Origin: Streptomyces sp. ISL-36 | GTDB taxonomy: Bacteria; Actinomycetota; Actinomycetes; Streptomycetales; Streptomycetaceae | Assembly: GCF_018614205.1 (NCBI RefSeq) | Contig: NZ_JAGGOS010000095.1 | Span: 1-63,181, forward strand | Reading direction: 5' to 3' | Length of the DNA stretch: 63,181 nucleotides | In this document: one piece after another, positions 7,673 to 16,393 of the stretch | Layout: each line of letters starts with the position of its first letter | Position numbering within the stretch: the first letter of the stretch is position 1 | Notes under the pieces: generated by a model | Told to the model about the DNA's origin: nothing | Seen by the model: only the letters and a program-made list of their open reading frames with translations | The model's database searches: none | Translations under genes and position numbers: made by a program

Positions 7673-8917
7673 GTGACCGGCACCGGCTCCGACCCATCGC
7701 TGCGGGCCCGTCTGCGCGCCCGGCGGCCCGAAGCCTTCGGCGCCGACCCGACGGGGGAGCGCCTGGAGCGCATCAGGCGCTCGCCGAACTTCGCGGACGG
7801 CGTCTTCCAGAACCCCGTGGCGTCCCGGACCGTGCCCTCCGGCTCCGGCGTCGAGCTCGCCAAGATCTACTTCCAGAAGGAGGCACGGGCGAGCCGAGCA
7901 CCCACCGGCGCCGTCCCCGTCCACGCCACCACTCTGGCCGATCTCGCCAAGCGCCCGGTCTCCGGCCTGCGGCTCACCTGGATGGGGCACTCCAGCGTGC
8001 TCGCCGAGATCGACGGCCACCGGGTGCTCTTCGACCCCGTCTGGGGCGACCGCTGCTCCCCCTTCTCGTTCGCCGGTCCCAGGCGGCTGCACCCCGTGCC
8101 GCTGCCGCTCGCCGCGCTCGGTCCCGTCGACGCCGTCGTGATCTCCCACGACCACTACGACCACCTCGACCGGCCCACGATCAAGGCGCTGGCCTCGACC
8201 GACACCGTCTTCGTGGTGCCGCTGGGCGTCGGCGCCCACCTGGAGCGCTGGGGGGTGTCCTCCTCCCGTCTGCGCGAGCTGGACTGGAACGAGTCCACCG
8301 AGATCGGCGAGACGCGCTTCACCGCGACACCGGCCCGCCACTTCTGCGGCCGTGGTCTGCGCAACCAGCAGCACACCCTGTGGGCCTCGTGGGTTGTCGC
8401 GGGGGCCGAGCACCGCATCTACCACAGCGGTGACACCGGATACTTCCCCGGCTTCCGGGAGATCGGCGCCGAGCACGGCCCCTTCGATGCGACCATGATC
8501 CAGATCGGGGCGTACAGCGAGTACTGGCCCGAGGGCCACACGGGTACCACGCCGCTCCCGGGAGCGTGGCCGGACATTCACATGACCCCCGCCGAAGGCG
8601 TGCAAGCCCACCTCGACCTGCAAGGCCGCAAACCGCACGGGGTGCTGCTCCCGATCCACTGGGGGACGTTCAACCTGGCCTTCCACGCCTGGGCGGAACC
8701 GGGGGAGTGGACGATGGACGCCGCCGCGGACGCCGGGCAGGCCGTCGCCGTCCCCCGGCCGGGTGAGCCCTTCGAGCCCACGGCTCTCCTCCCCGTCGAC
8801 CCCTGGTGGCGGGCGGTCTCCAAGCCCGTCGCCCGCCCCTGGCGTGGCCCGCAGCCGGTGACCGTCCCCTCGGAAGCCACCCCGCGGAGCGACCTCGATC
8901 TCGCCGGCGAGCGATGA
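7673..8917 (+). CDS. Metallo-beta-lactamase-fold hydrolase, copy 1 (NAPE-PLD/UlaG-like)
   Basis: The 414-residue protein has a cap region (residues 1-90) and an MBL fold with the metal ligands in SHDHYDHLD, ARHFCGRG and YHSGDTGYF and a late His in LPIHWGTF. It resembles the N-acylphosphatidylethanolamine phospholipase D / UlaG-like branch, usually cytoplasmic hydrolases of phosphodiesters or lactones. The start is the GTG at 7673 with AGGAGG 6 bases upstream. A close paralogue is present at 25392. The substrate is unknown. Confidence 0.88.
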   Translation: MTGTGSDPSLRARLRARRPEAFGADPTGERLERIRRSPNFADGVFQNPVASRTVPSGSGVELAKIYFQKEARASRAPTGAVPVHATTLADLAKRPVSGLRLTWMGHSSVLAEIDGHRVLFDPVWGDRCSPFSFAGPRRLHPVPLPLAALGPVDAVVISHDHYDHLDRPTIKALASTDTVFVVPLGVGAHLERWGVSSSRLRELDWNESTEIGETRFTATPARHFCGRGLRNQQHTLWASWVVAGAEHRIYHSGDTGYFPGFREIGAEHGPFDATMIQIGAYSEYWPEGHTGTTPLPGAWPDIHMTPAEGVQAHLDLQGRKPHGVLLPIHWGTFNLAFHAWAEPGEWTMDAAADAGQAVAVPRPGEPFEPTALLPVDPWWRAVSKPVARPWRGPQPVTVPSEATPRSDLDLAGER

Positions 8918-9148
8918 GGGATCGCCGGTGACGGATTCCAGGTGACGGGCCCCCGGCCGCCGAAGGCTCCCTGGGAGCGCCGCAGAGGCGTCCCGAGGAG
9001 CCTTCCGGCCATGGGGGCCGCCCCCTGGCCATGGGGTGGCATCTCCTGTCCGGGGGCGGCACCGCTCCTGGGTACGCGCACACGCGCCGACTGAGGCCCG
9101 CGCCCCGCGGGAGCACGTGCCGCCTCGGTGTACGCCGCCCCAGCCCGG
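8918..9148. other. Convergent intergenic region
   Basis: No coding signal is seen between the two convergent genes (8918-9238). The stretch holds the hairpin at 9149-9172 and, at 9207-9244, direct repeats of CAGCTCCTGAC. Confidence 0.4.
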
Positions 9149-9172
9149 CGGGCCCGCCCGGTGGCGGGCCCG
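9149..9172. terminator. Bidirectional terminator hairpin
   Basis: CGGGCCCGCC / GGCGGGCCCG forms a perfect 10-bp stem around a CGGT loop between two convergent genes, so it can serve both strands. Confidence 0.65.
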
Positions 9173-9238
9173 CGGGCGGCTCCGGCGCGGACCGACCCAC
9201 GCCGGTCAGCTCCTGACCAGCTCCTGACCAGCTCCCGG

Positions 9239-9442
9239 TCAGCTCTTTCCGCCGCCCCCGAAAACGGTCTTCTGCACGTCGTCGGGGCCGTCGTACCGCT
9301 TCGATCCGGAGCTCCGGAGCTTCTCCACGACACTGTCGTCGGCGCCGTTGCTCTTGGCCAGTGAGACCAGGTCCTCGCCGCTGGCGGGGTACTCGGCCCC
9401 CTTGAGAGCCTTCTGGACATCGATGGGGCTGATGTCGGCCAT
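9239..9442 (-). CDS. DUF2795 family small protein
   Basis: The 67-residue protein begins MADISPIDVQKALKGAEYPA and matches the DUF2795 pattern: an alpha-helical domain of about 50 residues with the Tyr-Pro-Ala signature and a second half with GSKRYDGPDDVQKTVFG. The start is the ATG at 9442 with GAGAGAGG 8 bases upstream; a longer in-frame reading to 9586 is rejected. Its role is unknown. Family members are small soluble actinobacterial proteins. Confidence 0.8.
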   Translation of the reverse strand: MADISPIDVQKALKGAEYPASGEDLVSLAKSNGADDSVVEKLRSSGSKRYDGPDDVQKTVFGGGGKS

Positions 9443-10052
9443 GGTGCTGACCTCTCTCTTCTCCTCGTGCGTGCATACCGGTCTCGTGGCCGGTGCCCAG
9501 AATCCGGCCGCCGATTCGGCCGCGGGACGCCGAGGTGGCGGCCGTTCGCGGGGGAGGCCCCGGCGCTCGATTCCGGGCTGGGCCACCCTCCGCTCCTACG
9601 GACGGTCACGGCCTCCGCGTCCACGGGAACGGGCGCGCGGCCGTCTCCCCGCGTCACCGGAGGCCGCCGGACGGTCCGGGAACCGTGACGGGCGCCGGCC
9701 CCCGCGCTCCGCGCGGCGCGCGCGCCACCCCGGCCCGAGAGCGCGACGGCGGATTCCGGTCGCGGGCGATTTCCATGGCGGGCGGGGCGTGCACCCGCCT
9801 CCGCCCGCTTCCGCTCCATGCTCCCCGACGCTGCGTCATGTTTCGGCCAAGCATTCTCGGCCGGTTGTGCGAGGGGTAATACCAGAGTGGGCGGCTCTCC
9901 GGGTAAGTTTGCCAACTGCGCACCGCACATGAACGGTTGACGACTACAGTGTGTGGTTGGTGATCATCGGTAGGCTCATCACACGCACGTAGCACGCACC
10001 CCTCAGTACACGTTGCAGTACGCCGATTCCTGGGCACGTACCAAGGACACTC
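9443..10052. other. 610-base region upstream of the conservon
   Basis: No gene is supported. The last 150 bases are A/T-richer and should hold the conservon promoter. TTGACG near 9937 is a possible -35 box but has no convincing partner. Confidence 0.4.
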
Positions 10053-11990
10053 ATGTCTCAACTTCGCGCACCCGCCTCGCGGTCCGAACGCCGCGAGGGC
10101 GGGCGGCACGGCCGGTCAGGCGCCCGCTCCGCCCCCAGCGCGGGGGCCCCCAACCCCGCGCAGCATCCCGCGCCGCTCCCGACGGAAGCCCGCATACGTC
10201 CACAACTCCTGCGCACGTCCGTGCTCCCGGCCGTCGCAGTGGCACTCGGCGGCGCCGCCGCCGTTCTCTTCACCCTCCGCTCCACCGGGGCCAGTCCGAC
10301 CCCCGGCCTCTGGGCGGCGCTGACGGGCGCCGCTGCCCTCACGGTCGCCTCCGTGACCGCGGCGGCCCTCGGTGCCGACCGGGCCGCCAAGGCCGTCCTC
10401 GACCGCTGCAACTCCCTGCGCCGCTCCAGCGCCAGGAGCCAGAGCGAACTGCGCGCGGTCGTCGAACAGCTGCGCCGCGGCGAGGGGCCCCCGGCCCGCC
10501 CGGCCGTCCCGCCCGCCGCCGCGTCGGGCGACGAGTTCGACCTGCTCGCTCAGGAGTTGACCCGCTCCCACGAGGCCGCCGTGGCCGCCGTGGTGCAGGC
10601 CTCCCGGCTCTCCAGCAGCGTGGGCAACGAGCAGAAGGTCGAGGTCTTCGTCAACCTCGCCCGCCGTCTGCAGTCGCTCGTGCACCGCGAGATCCAGCTC
10701 CTGGACGAGCTGGAGAACGAGGTCGAGGACCCCGAGCTGCTCAAGGGCCTCTTCCACGTCGACCACCTGGCCACCCGCATCCGGCGCCACGCGGAGAACC
10801 TCGCCGTGCTCGGTGGCGCCATCTCCCGTCGCCAGTGGTCGAATCCGGTCACCATGACCGAGGTGCTGCGCTCCTCCATCGCGGAGGTCGAGCAGTACCC
10901 GCGCGTGAAACTCGTCCCGCCGATCGACGGTACGCTTCGGGGCCATGCCGTGGCCGACGTCATCCACCTGCTCGCCGAACTGGTCGAGAACGCCACACTG
11001 TTCTCCGCTCCGCACACCACGGTGCTGCTGCGCGCCCAGTACGTCACCGCCGGCCTCGCCATCGAGGTCGAGGACCGCGGCCTGGGCATGCCGGTCACCG
11101 AGCAGAACAAGATGAACGCGCTCCTCGCCGACCCCGACCAGGTCAACGTGGCCCACCTGCTGCAGGACGGCCGCATCGGACTGTTCGTGGTCTCGGCGCT
11201 CGCGCGGCGCCACGGCATCGCCGTACGTCTCCAGTCGAACATCTACGGCGGTGTCCAGGCGGTCCTCGTGCTGCCGCAGGGGCTTCTCGGCGCCGACCCG
11301 GAAGGGCTCGCGCGGAGCGAGAACCAGGCGGGAGCGGTGACCGCCGGCCAGGCGGCCCAGGCTCAGGCCCAGGCGGCCCAGACCCACGCCGCGCAGCAGC
11401 TCCAGGGCCAGGCGCCCGCCCAGCCGCAGCCTCTCGCGCCCGCGGCTCCGGCGGCCCCCGCGGCCCCTGTCGCGACCGGGTCGCCCGCGCTCGGACCCGC
11501 GCCCGTACGCGTACCGGCGCAGACCTCCTCACCCCAGCCCGTACAGGCGCACGGACAGGGGCAGGCACACGGACGCACACACGGACAGGGGCAGGGGCAG
11601 GGGCAGGCGCAGGCACCCGACCCCGGGCAGCGGCCGCTGACGTACACCCCCTCAACACCGCCCGCCCTGCCGACCCAACCGGCACGCCACGGTGAGCCCT
11701 CCCCGGCCCCCCCGAGTGCCCGCACCGGAGGCGCCCCCCTGCCTCCTCAGGCGCCCCCGACCCCCCCGGCCCCGCGCGCGGAAGCGCAGAGCCGCCCGCT
11801 CCTCCCCAAGCGGCGCGCCCAGGAGCACCTCGTCCCGCAGCTGCGCGACGAGCCGGCCGCCCGCAAGCCGGAGGAGCACACCCTGCACGACCCCGGTCTG
11901 ATGGCCGCCTTCCAGCGCGGCATCGGACTCGCCGAATCCCAGCCCTCCCCCCAAGAACCGCTGCGTCCAGGCGACGCGCACAAGGAGTAG
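10053..11990 (+). CDS. cvnA: Conservon sensor histidine kinase-like protein CvnA
   Basis: The 645-residue protein has two transmembrane helices at about residues 55-110 (VLPAVAVALGGAAAVLF and AALTGAAALTVASVTAAAL), a helical dimerisation region, and a GHKL ATPase domain at about 290-415 with the N-box ELVENATLFS and G1 box VEDRGLGM. It then has a long disordered Pro/Gln/Ala tail. Conservons are Streptomyces operons in which CvnA forms a membrane complex with CvnB, CvnC and the GTPase CvnD, resembling a eukaryotic GPCR module. The tail has QGQGQGQ repeats from a GGGGCA-type DNA repeat. It is the first gene of a five-gene coupled operon. Confidence 0.92.
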   Translation: MSQLRAPASRSERREGGRHGRSGARSAPSAGAPNPAQHPAPLPTEARIRPQLLRTSVLPAVAVALGGAAAVLFTLRSTGASPTPGLWAALTGAAALTVASVTAAALGADRAAKAVLDRCNSLRRSSARSQSELRAVVEQLRRGEGPPARPAVPPAAASGDEFDLLAQELTRSHEAAVAAVVQASRLSSSVGNEQKVEVFVNLARRLQSLVHREIQLLDELENEVEDPELLKGLFHVDHLATRIRRHAENLAVLGGAISRRQWSNPVTMTEVLRSSIAEVEQYPRVKLVPPIDGTLRGHAVADVIHLLAELVENATLFSAPHTTVLLRAQYVTAGLAIEVEDRGLGMPVTEQNKMNALLADPDQVNVAHLLQDGRIGLFVVSALARRHGIAVRLQSNIYGGVQAVLVLPQGLLGADPEGLARSENQAGAVTAGQAAQAQAQAAQTHAAQQLQGQAPAQPQPLAPAAPAAPAAPVATGSPALGPAPVRVPAQTSSPQPVQAHGQGQAHGRTHGQGQGQGQAQAPDPGQRPLTYTPSTPPALPTQPARHGEPSPAPPSARTGGAPLPPQAPPTPPAPRAEAQSRPLLPKRRAQEHLVPQLRDEPAARKPEEHTLHDPGLMAAFQRGIGLAESQPSPQEPLRPGDAHKE

Positions 11991-11997
11991 ATGCACC

Positions 11998-12432
11998 ATG
12001 GCGAGCAATGTGCCGAACGGCCATTCCTCGGATCTCGACTGGCTGCTGAGCGGTCTGGTCCAGCGGGTCCCGTACACCCGCAACGCGGTACTGCTCTCCT
12101 CCGACGGCCTGGTCAAATCGGTCCACGGCCTCGACACCGACGCCGCCGACCATATGGCGGCGCTCGCCTCCGGGCTGTACTCGCTCGGGCGCAGCGCCGG
12201 CGCGCGGTTCGGCGATGGCGGCGAGGTGCGCCAGGTGGTCGTCGAGCTCGACTCCACGCTGCTGTTCGTCTCCACCGCCGGTTCCGGCACGTGCCTGGCG
12301 GTCCTCGCCGGACGCGAGGCGGACGCCGCCGTCCTCGGCTACGAAATGGCGATGCTGGTCAAGAGCGTACGGCCGTATCTGGTCACGCCCGCCAGACAAG
12401 CGGCGGGCGCGGCGGGCAGTACGGGGCAGTGA
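11998..12432 (+). CDS. cvnB: Conservon roadblock/LC7 protein CvnB
   Basis: The 144-residue protein is a roadblock/LC7 domain (SDLDWLLSGLVQRVPYTRNA ... VVVELDSTLLFVSTAGSGTC). In conservons this fold probably acts as the regulator (GAP-like) of the small GTPase CvnD. It starts 8 bases after cvnA, with AAGGAG overlapping the cvnA stop region. Its stop codon overlaps the start of cvnC. Confidence 0.93.
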   Translation: MASNVPNGHSSDLDWLLSGLVQRVPYTRNAVLLSSDGLVKSVHGLDTDAADHMAALASGLYSLGRSAGARFGDGGEVRQVVVELDSTLLFVSTAGSGTCLAVLAGREADAAVLGYEMAMLVKSVRPYLVTPARQAAGAAGSTGQ

Positions 12433-12806
12433 GCGTGACGTCCCCACAGGAGGGGCCCTGGCTCGACGACGCGGCCGGCCGGCTGATCCGGCCCTACACC
12501 GTCAGCGGCGGCCGGACCAAGCCCACCACCGCGCTGGACCTTCTCTCCATGGTGATGGCCACAGGCTCCTCCCCGCAGGGGCACATGGGCCCCGAGCACA
12601 GCCTGGCCCTCGGGCTGTGCGACGGGCCCACCTCGGTGGCGGAGATCGCGGCGCACTTACGGCTCCCGGCGGTCGTCACCAAGGTTCTGCTCTCCGATCT
12701 CGTGGACTGTGGGGCGCTCACCGCCCGGGCACCCCGCTTCCACGCCAACCCAACCGACCGTTCCTTGCTGGAGGCAGTGCTCGATGGCCTACGACAACGG
12801 CTCTGA
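12429..12806 (+). CDS. cvnC: Conservon DUF742 protein CvnC, contains a TTA codon
   Basis: The 125-residue protein is the DUF742 component, a winged-helix-like domain (LIRPYTVSGGRTKP at the N-terminus, EIAAHLRLPAVVTKVLLSDL in the middle). The GTG at 12429 overlaps the cvnB stop as GTGA; a GTG two codons later at 12435 is an alternative start with better spacing from GGGG. Codon 77 (12657-12659) is TTA for Leu, the rare codon read by the bldA tRNA in Streptomyces, so translation of this gene is probably tied to development. No other TTA codon was noticed in the conservon. Confidence 0.92.
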   Translation: MSVTSPQEGPWLDDAAGRLIRPYTVSGGRTKPTTALDLLSMVMATGSSPQGHMGPEHSLALGLCDGPTSVAEIAAHLRLPAVVTKVLLSDLVDCGALTARAPRFHANPTDRSLLEAVLDGLRQRL

Positions 12807-13407
12807 GCGCAACGAGAGTTTCGCGACCGACCCGTTCCCCACCGCGCTCAAGATTCTGGTGGCGGGCGGCTTCGGCGTGGGCAAGACCACCTTCGTGGGC
12901 GCGGTCAGCGAGATCGAACCGCTCAGTACCGAAGAGCTGCTGACCCAGGTCAGCGCGGGCACGGACAGCCTGGAGGGCGTGGAGTCCAAGACCACGACCA
13001 CGGTCGCGATGGACTTCGGGCGCATCACCCTCGACGACCGCCATGTGCTGTACCTGTTCGGCACACCGGGCCAGGAGCGCTTCTGGTTCATGTGGGACGA
13101 GCTCTCCGAGGGCGCGCTCGGAGCGGTCGTCCTCGCCGACACCCGCCGACTGGAGGACTGCTTCTCCGCGGTCGACTTCTTCGAACGGCGGGGCATCGGA
13201 TTCGTCGTGGCCGTCAACGAGTTCGACGGTGCCTACCGCTACGAGCCCGACGAGGTGCGGTCCGCGCTCGACCTCAAGCCCGAGGTGCCGGTCGTGCTCT
13301 GCGACGCCCGGATCTCCAGCGCCGGCATCCGCACCCTGCTCACCCTCGTCCAGCATCTGCTCACCACCATCCCGGCCGCCGTGCCGAGCTACGGAGCACC
13401 GACATGA
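12784..13407 (+). CDS. cvnD: Conservon GTP-binding protein CvnD
   Basis: The 207-residue Ras-like GTPase has a P-loop GGFGVGKTT near residue 25, switch region TTTTVAMDFG, DxxG-type segment LFGTPGQERF, and NEFD in place of NKxD near residue 145. The start ATG at 12784 lies inside cvnC (23-base overlap) after a GGAGG, indicating tight coupling. It is the switch protein of the conservon complex. Confidence 0.93.
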   Translation: MAYDNGSERNESFATDPFPTALKILVAGGFGVGKTTFVGAVSEIEPLSTEELLTQVSAGTDSLEGVESKTTTTVAMDFGRITLDDRHVLYLFGTPGQERFWFMWDELSEGALGAVVLADTRRLEDCFSAVDFFERRGIGFVVAVNEFDGAYRYEPDEVRSALDLKPEVPVVLCDARISSAGIRTLLTLVQHLLTTIPAAVPSYGAPT

Positions 13408-13973
13408 CCTACGACCCGACCGGTCATCTGCTGTTGACCCCCGTCGACCAGGAGGCGCCCGCCCGTGTGCAGCGGCTGCGCGAGCTGGGCCTCGGGGAGC
13501 GGCCGGAGCCGGCCTTCGACGAGTTCGCCCACCGGCTCGCGGAGGTGACCGGCGCCCCGTACTCGATGGTCAACTTCATCGACGAGAACCGGCAGTTCTT
13601 CGCCGGTCTGCACACCCCGGCGGGCACCCACTCGGGCAGCGACCTGGGCGCGGCGGCGGCCGGCGGCAACGTCGGCCGGTTCATGGCCCGCGACCACGGC
13701 TACTGCCCGCACGTGGTGGTGCGCCGCAAGGCGCTGGTCCTCGAGGACGTCTGCGACTACCCGCGGTTCGCGGGCAACCCGGTGGTCGACGAGATCGGCA
13801 TCCGCTCGTACATGGGCGCGCCGCTGATCGACCGTACGGGGATCGCGCTGGGCACGATCTGCGTGGTCGACACCGACGTACGGCCGTGGGGCCGGGCCGG
13901 TCTGGAGACCATCAAGTCGCTGGCGGCGGAGCTGGTGGAGCAGATCCACCGTCGTGAGGAAGGCCTGCTCTGA
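13404..13973 (+). CDS. GAF domain protein, fifth gene of the conservon operon
   Basis: The 189-residue protein is one GAF domain: VTGAPYSMVNFIDENRQFFA near residue 50 and SYMGAPLIDRTGIALGTICV near 135. The ATG at 13404 overlaps the cvnD stop as ATGA, so it is translated with the conservon. The segment between, GYCPHVVVRRKALVLEDVCD, resembles GAF domains that sense small ligands or redox state. It probably feeds a signal into the CvnABCD complex; this is inferred from coupling only. Some conservons instead end in a cytochrome P450 gene. Confidence 0.85.
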   Translation: MTYDPTGHLLLTPVDQEAPARVQRLRELGLGERPEPAFDEFAHRLAEVTGAPYSMVNFIDENRQFFAGLHTPAGTHSGSDLGAAAAGGNVGRFMARDHGYCPHVVVRRKALVLEDVCDYPRFAGNPVVDEIGIRSYMGAPLIDRTGIALGTICVVDTDVRPWGRAGLETIKSLAAELVEQIHRREEGLL

Positions 13974-13983
13974 CGGCAAGGGG

Positions 13984-14018
13984 GCGCCCCGGAACGGCAC
14001 ATGGCCGGGCCGGGGCGC
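13984..14018. terminator. Terminator hairpin after the conservon
   Basis: GCGCCCCGG / CCGGGGCGC forms a 9-bp perfect stem with a 17-base loop, followed by TTCTGT. It lies between the convergent GAF and acyl-CoA dehydrogenase genes. Confidence 0.6.
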
Positions 14019-14076
14019 TTCTGTGTCGGCGGACGTTCCGTCGCGCGAACCGCCTCCGCCTCCGTCTCTGCCTTCA

Positions 14077-14129
14077 CGTGTACCCGTACCTGTCCCTGTA
14101 CCTGGACCTGTTCCCGCACCCGTACCCGC
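14077..14129. repeat. Degenerate 6-bp simple repeat
   Basis: An imperfect run of CCNGTA/CCTGTN hexamers (GTACCCGTACCTGTCCCTGT and onward) lies in the convergent intergenic region. It looks like slippage DNA with no coding role. Confidence 0.6.
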
Positions 14130-14147
14130 GACTCCGCTCCGCAGAAG

Positions 14148-15347
14148 TCAGGCGTGGACCGGCTCCAGCCTGACCAGGTCCGACATCCTCTCCGACCAAC
14201 TCCCCTTGTCCTGGCCGAGGGCGACCTCCGCCAAGCGCAGCAGCTGGATGTCCGACGTACCGGCCGGGGCGAAGATGTGGTGCGCGTCGCGCAGATAACG
14301 CTCGATGGAGCGGTCCGTGAAGAGCCCGGCCGCGGCGTGGATCTCCATCGCGTTGCGCCCCGAGTCGAGGGACGACTCCACGTTGACCAGCTTCGCGTTC
14401 ATCAACTCGGCGTCGCAGGACATGCCCTGATCCAGCAGGTGCACCGCGTGGTAGGCGGCGAGCCGGGCCGTCATGAGCCGGGACTGCATCTGCCCCAGCT
14501 TCAGCTTGACGGTGGGCAGCTCGTGCAGCGGCTTCCCGTAGCGCTGGCGCTCGGCGCAGAACCGGGTCGTCTCCTCGAGGATCGCCTGGTGGATGCCGAG
14601 CGAGACGGCGGTGAGGTTGGCGCGGCCGTACAGCACGCTGGAGGAGTACGCCACGGACAGACCGTCGCCTTCGTCGCCCAGGCGGTTGGAGGCGGGGACC
14701 CGGCAGTTCTCGAAGATGAGCTCGCCGAAGCTGAAGCCGTGCAGGCCCATCGCCGGCTGCTGGGGACCGGTCCGGAACCCAGGGCGATCGGATTCGACCA
14801 GGAAGGCCGTGAGTCCCTTCGATCCGGGACCGGTCCTGACCACCACGCCGTGCAGATCGCCCACATGGCTGTTGCCGACGAAGACCTTGCTGCCGTTGAG
14901 GATGTAGTCGTCCCCGTCGCGAACGGCGCTGGCGGTCATGCCCAGGACATGGCCGCCGGACCCGGGCTCGGTGACCGCGATGGTCGGCAGGCACTCGCCG
15001 GCCGCGATGGCCGGAAGCCACGTCTTGCGCTGCTCGTCGCTGCCGAAGTGCACGATCTTGGCGGTGCCGAGCTGGGAGGCCTGGACCATGGCGCCCATCG
15101 CGCCGCTGACGCGGGAGAGCTCCTCGATGATGATGGTCTTGGCCAGGTGCCCCGCACCCATGCCGCCGTACTCCTGGCTGATAGTCGCACCCAGCCAGCC
15201 CTGCTCGCAGATCAGCCGGGAGAGCTCGTGGTGCACCGACCGGGACGCCTCCATCTCGGCTATCCGTGGCCGGACCTCACTCTCCGCGAACGCGCGGACC
15301 GTTTCCCTGAGCTGATGATGCAGTCGGCTGCTGAAGTAGCCGTCCAT
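14148..15347 (-). CDS. Acyl-CoA dehydrogenase family protein
   Basis: The 399-residue flavoprotein has the acyl-CoA dehydrogenase layout: an N-terminal helical domain (residues 1-115), a middle beta domain (AVTEPGSGGHV, then NGSKVFVGNS) and a C-terminal helical domain (RQRYGKPLHELPTVKLKLG, IHAAAGLFTDRSIERYLRDA, then TSDIQLLRLA). The start is the ATG at 15347 after GGGGAGGA; a much longer in-frame reading is rejected. The stand-alone carrier-type ACAD of secondary-metabolite pathways is an alternative to a beta-oxidation role, because no other beta-oxidation gene is nearby. Confidence 0.88.
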   Translation of the reverse strand: MDGYFSSRLHHQLRETVRAFAESEVRPRIAEMEASRSVHHELSRLICEQGWLGATISQEYGGMGAGHLAKTIIIEELSRVSGAMGAMVQASQLGTAKIVHFGSDEQRKTWLPAIAAGECLPTIAVTEPGSGGHVLGMTASAVRDGDDYILNGSKVFVGNSHVGDLHGVVVRTGPGSKGLTAFLVESDRPGFRTGPQQPAMGLHGFSFGELIFENCRVPASNRLGDEGDGLSVAYSSSVLYGRANLTAVSLGIHQAILEETTRFCAERQRYGKPLHELPTVKLKLGQMQSRLMTARLAAYHAVHLLDQGMSCDAELMNAKLVNVESSLDSGRNAMEIHAAAGLFTDRSIERYLRDAHHIFAPAGTSDIQLLRLAEVALGQDKGSWSERMSDLVRLEPVHA

Positions 15348-15952
15348 ACGAGTCCTCCCCTGCGAAACGCCTGCCCGTTCGGTTGTTCGAGCAGGTGGTG
15401 CATCGGCAGTGGTCCCGTCCCGAACAGGCCGACACTTCATGGTGTTGATCTTTCCTGGGCGGATCAATATCGCCACCGAGTTTGTCCGAAACCCGAGTGG
15501 TTGACGTTTGAATCTGACTGTGTTTCGCGTGGACTTGGCCTGTTCGCTCGGGTCCCCAGGGCATTCCCCGTGGGCATCTTTCTGCCACATGCCAAGGGCA
15601 CCCAGTTCTTGGGCATATGGCGTCGAGGCGTACCGGCTCGCCTCATACGTCACGTCATCCCCAACGGGGACGCATAACGGAAGTCTCCGCGAGGCCGCGG
15701 AAGCCCCTGATCGCGGGGCCGTGGCCTCGCTCAACCCTCCGGCGCGGGCTCCCGCACGGCGCAGAGGTGTGCCCGGTGGCGCCCGGGCGCGTCACGGGGA
15801 GTGACCGGCGCACACTCCGGCGCATGCGCCGACGACGGCGTGGGCGACGGCGTGGGCGACAGCCCCGACGGCGGCGCGTCCTCCTCCTCCTCCTCCTCCT
15901 CGTCGGCGTCGGCGTCGGTGCCGTTGTCGGTGGCTGCCCGTACGGTCGGGGT
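15348..15952. other. 605-base region with simple repeats and no clear gene
   Basis: The stretch contains TTGATC/GATCAA arms at 15445-15467, and at 15838-15920 runs of GGCGTGGGCGAC and of CTC and GTCGGC triplets. ORFs across it are low-complexity and are not supported as genes. Confidence 0.4.
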
Positions 15953-16324
15953 ATGGCCACCGCCGACGACGTACGCCGCATCGCACTCTCCCTGCCCGGG
16001 GCGGTCGAGAAGCTCGCCTGGGGCATGCCCACCTTCCGGGCCGGACCGGGAGGGAGGATCTTCGCCTCGCTGGACGACGACGACCAGGTGATAGGGGTGA
16101 AATGCCCCAAAGAGGAGCGCGAGGAACTCATCGCGTCCGAACCCGACAAGTTCTTCGTGCGCGAGGGCCACGACGACGGCTATGCCTGGGTACGGGTCCG
16201 GCTCGCCGCCCTCGACGACGAGAAGGAGCTCCGCGCGATCCTCGCCGACTCCTGGCGCCAGGCCGCTCCACGCCGGCTCCTGGAGCAGTATCCGGAGGTG
16301 GGTGCCCCGCGGCAGGAGCGCTGA
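15953..16324 (+). CDS. MmcQ/YjbR family protein
   Basis: The 123-residue protein matches the MmcQ/YjbR (CyaY-like fold) family: ADDVRRIALSLPGAVEKLAW at the N-terminus, a TFRAGPGGRIFASLD strand pair, and WVRVRLAALDDEKELRAIL near the C-terminus. These are small cytoplasmic proteins, often annotated as DNA-binding, of uncertain role. The ATG at 15953 lacks a strong ribosome-binding site. It stands alone. Confidence 0.85.
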   Translation: MATADDVRRIALSLPGAVEKLAWGMPTFRAGPGGRIFASLDDDDQVIGVKCPKEEREELIASEPDKFFVREGHDDGYAWVRVRLAALDDEKELRAILADSWRQAAPRRLLEQYPEVGAPRQER

Positions 16325-16393
16325 AAGCCGGACGACCGCCGGGCCGGGCGGCGAGCGGCCGGTACCGACCGCCGGCCCCGTGGCCGCCGCAGG

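Noticed and set aside
9937..9985. TTGACG plus downstream AT-rich bases as the conservon promoter
   Set aside because: No -10 box lies at 16-19 bp; the nearest candidate is too far away.
15838..15920. Runs of CTC and GTCGGC triplets as a CRISPR or regulatory repeat
   Set aside because: The unit is only 3-6 bases and reads as simple slippage DNA.
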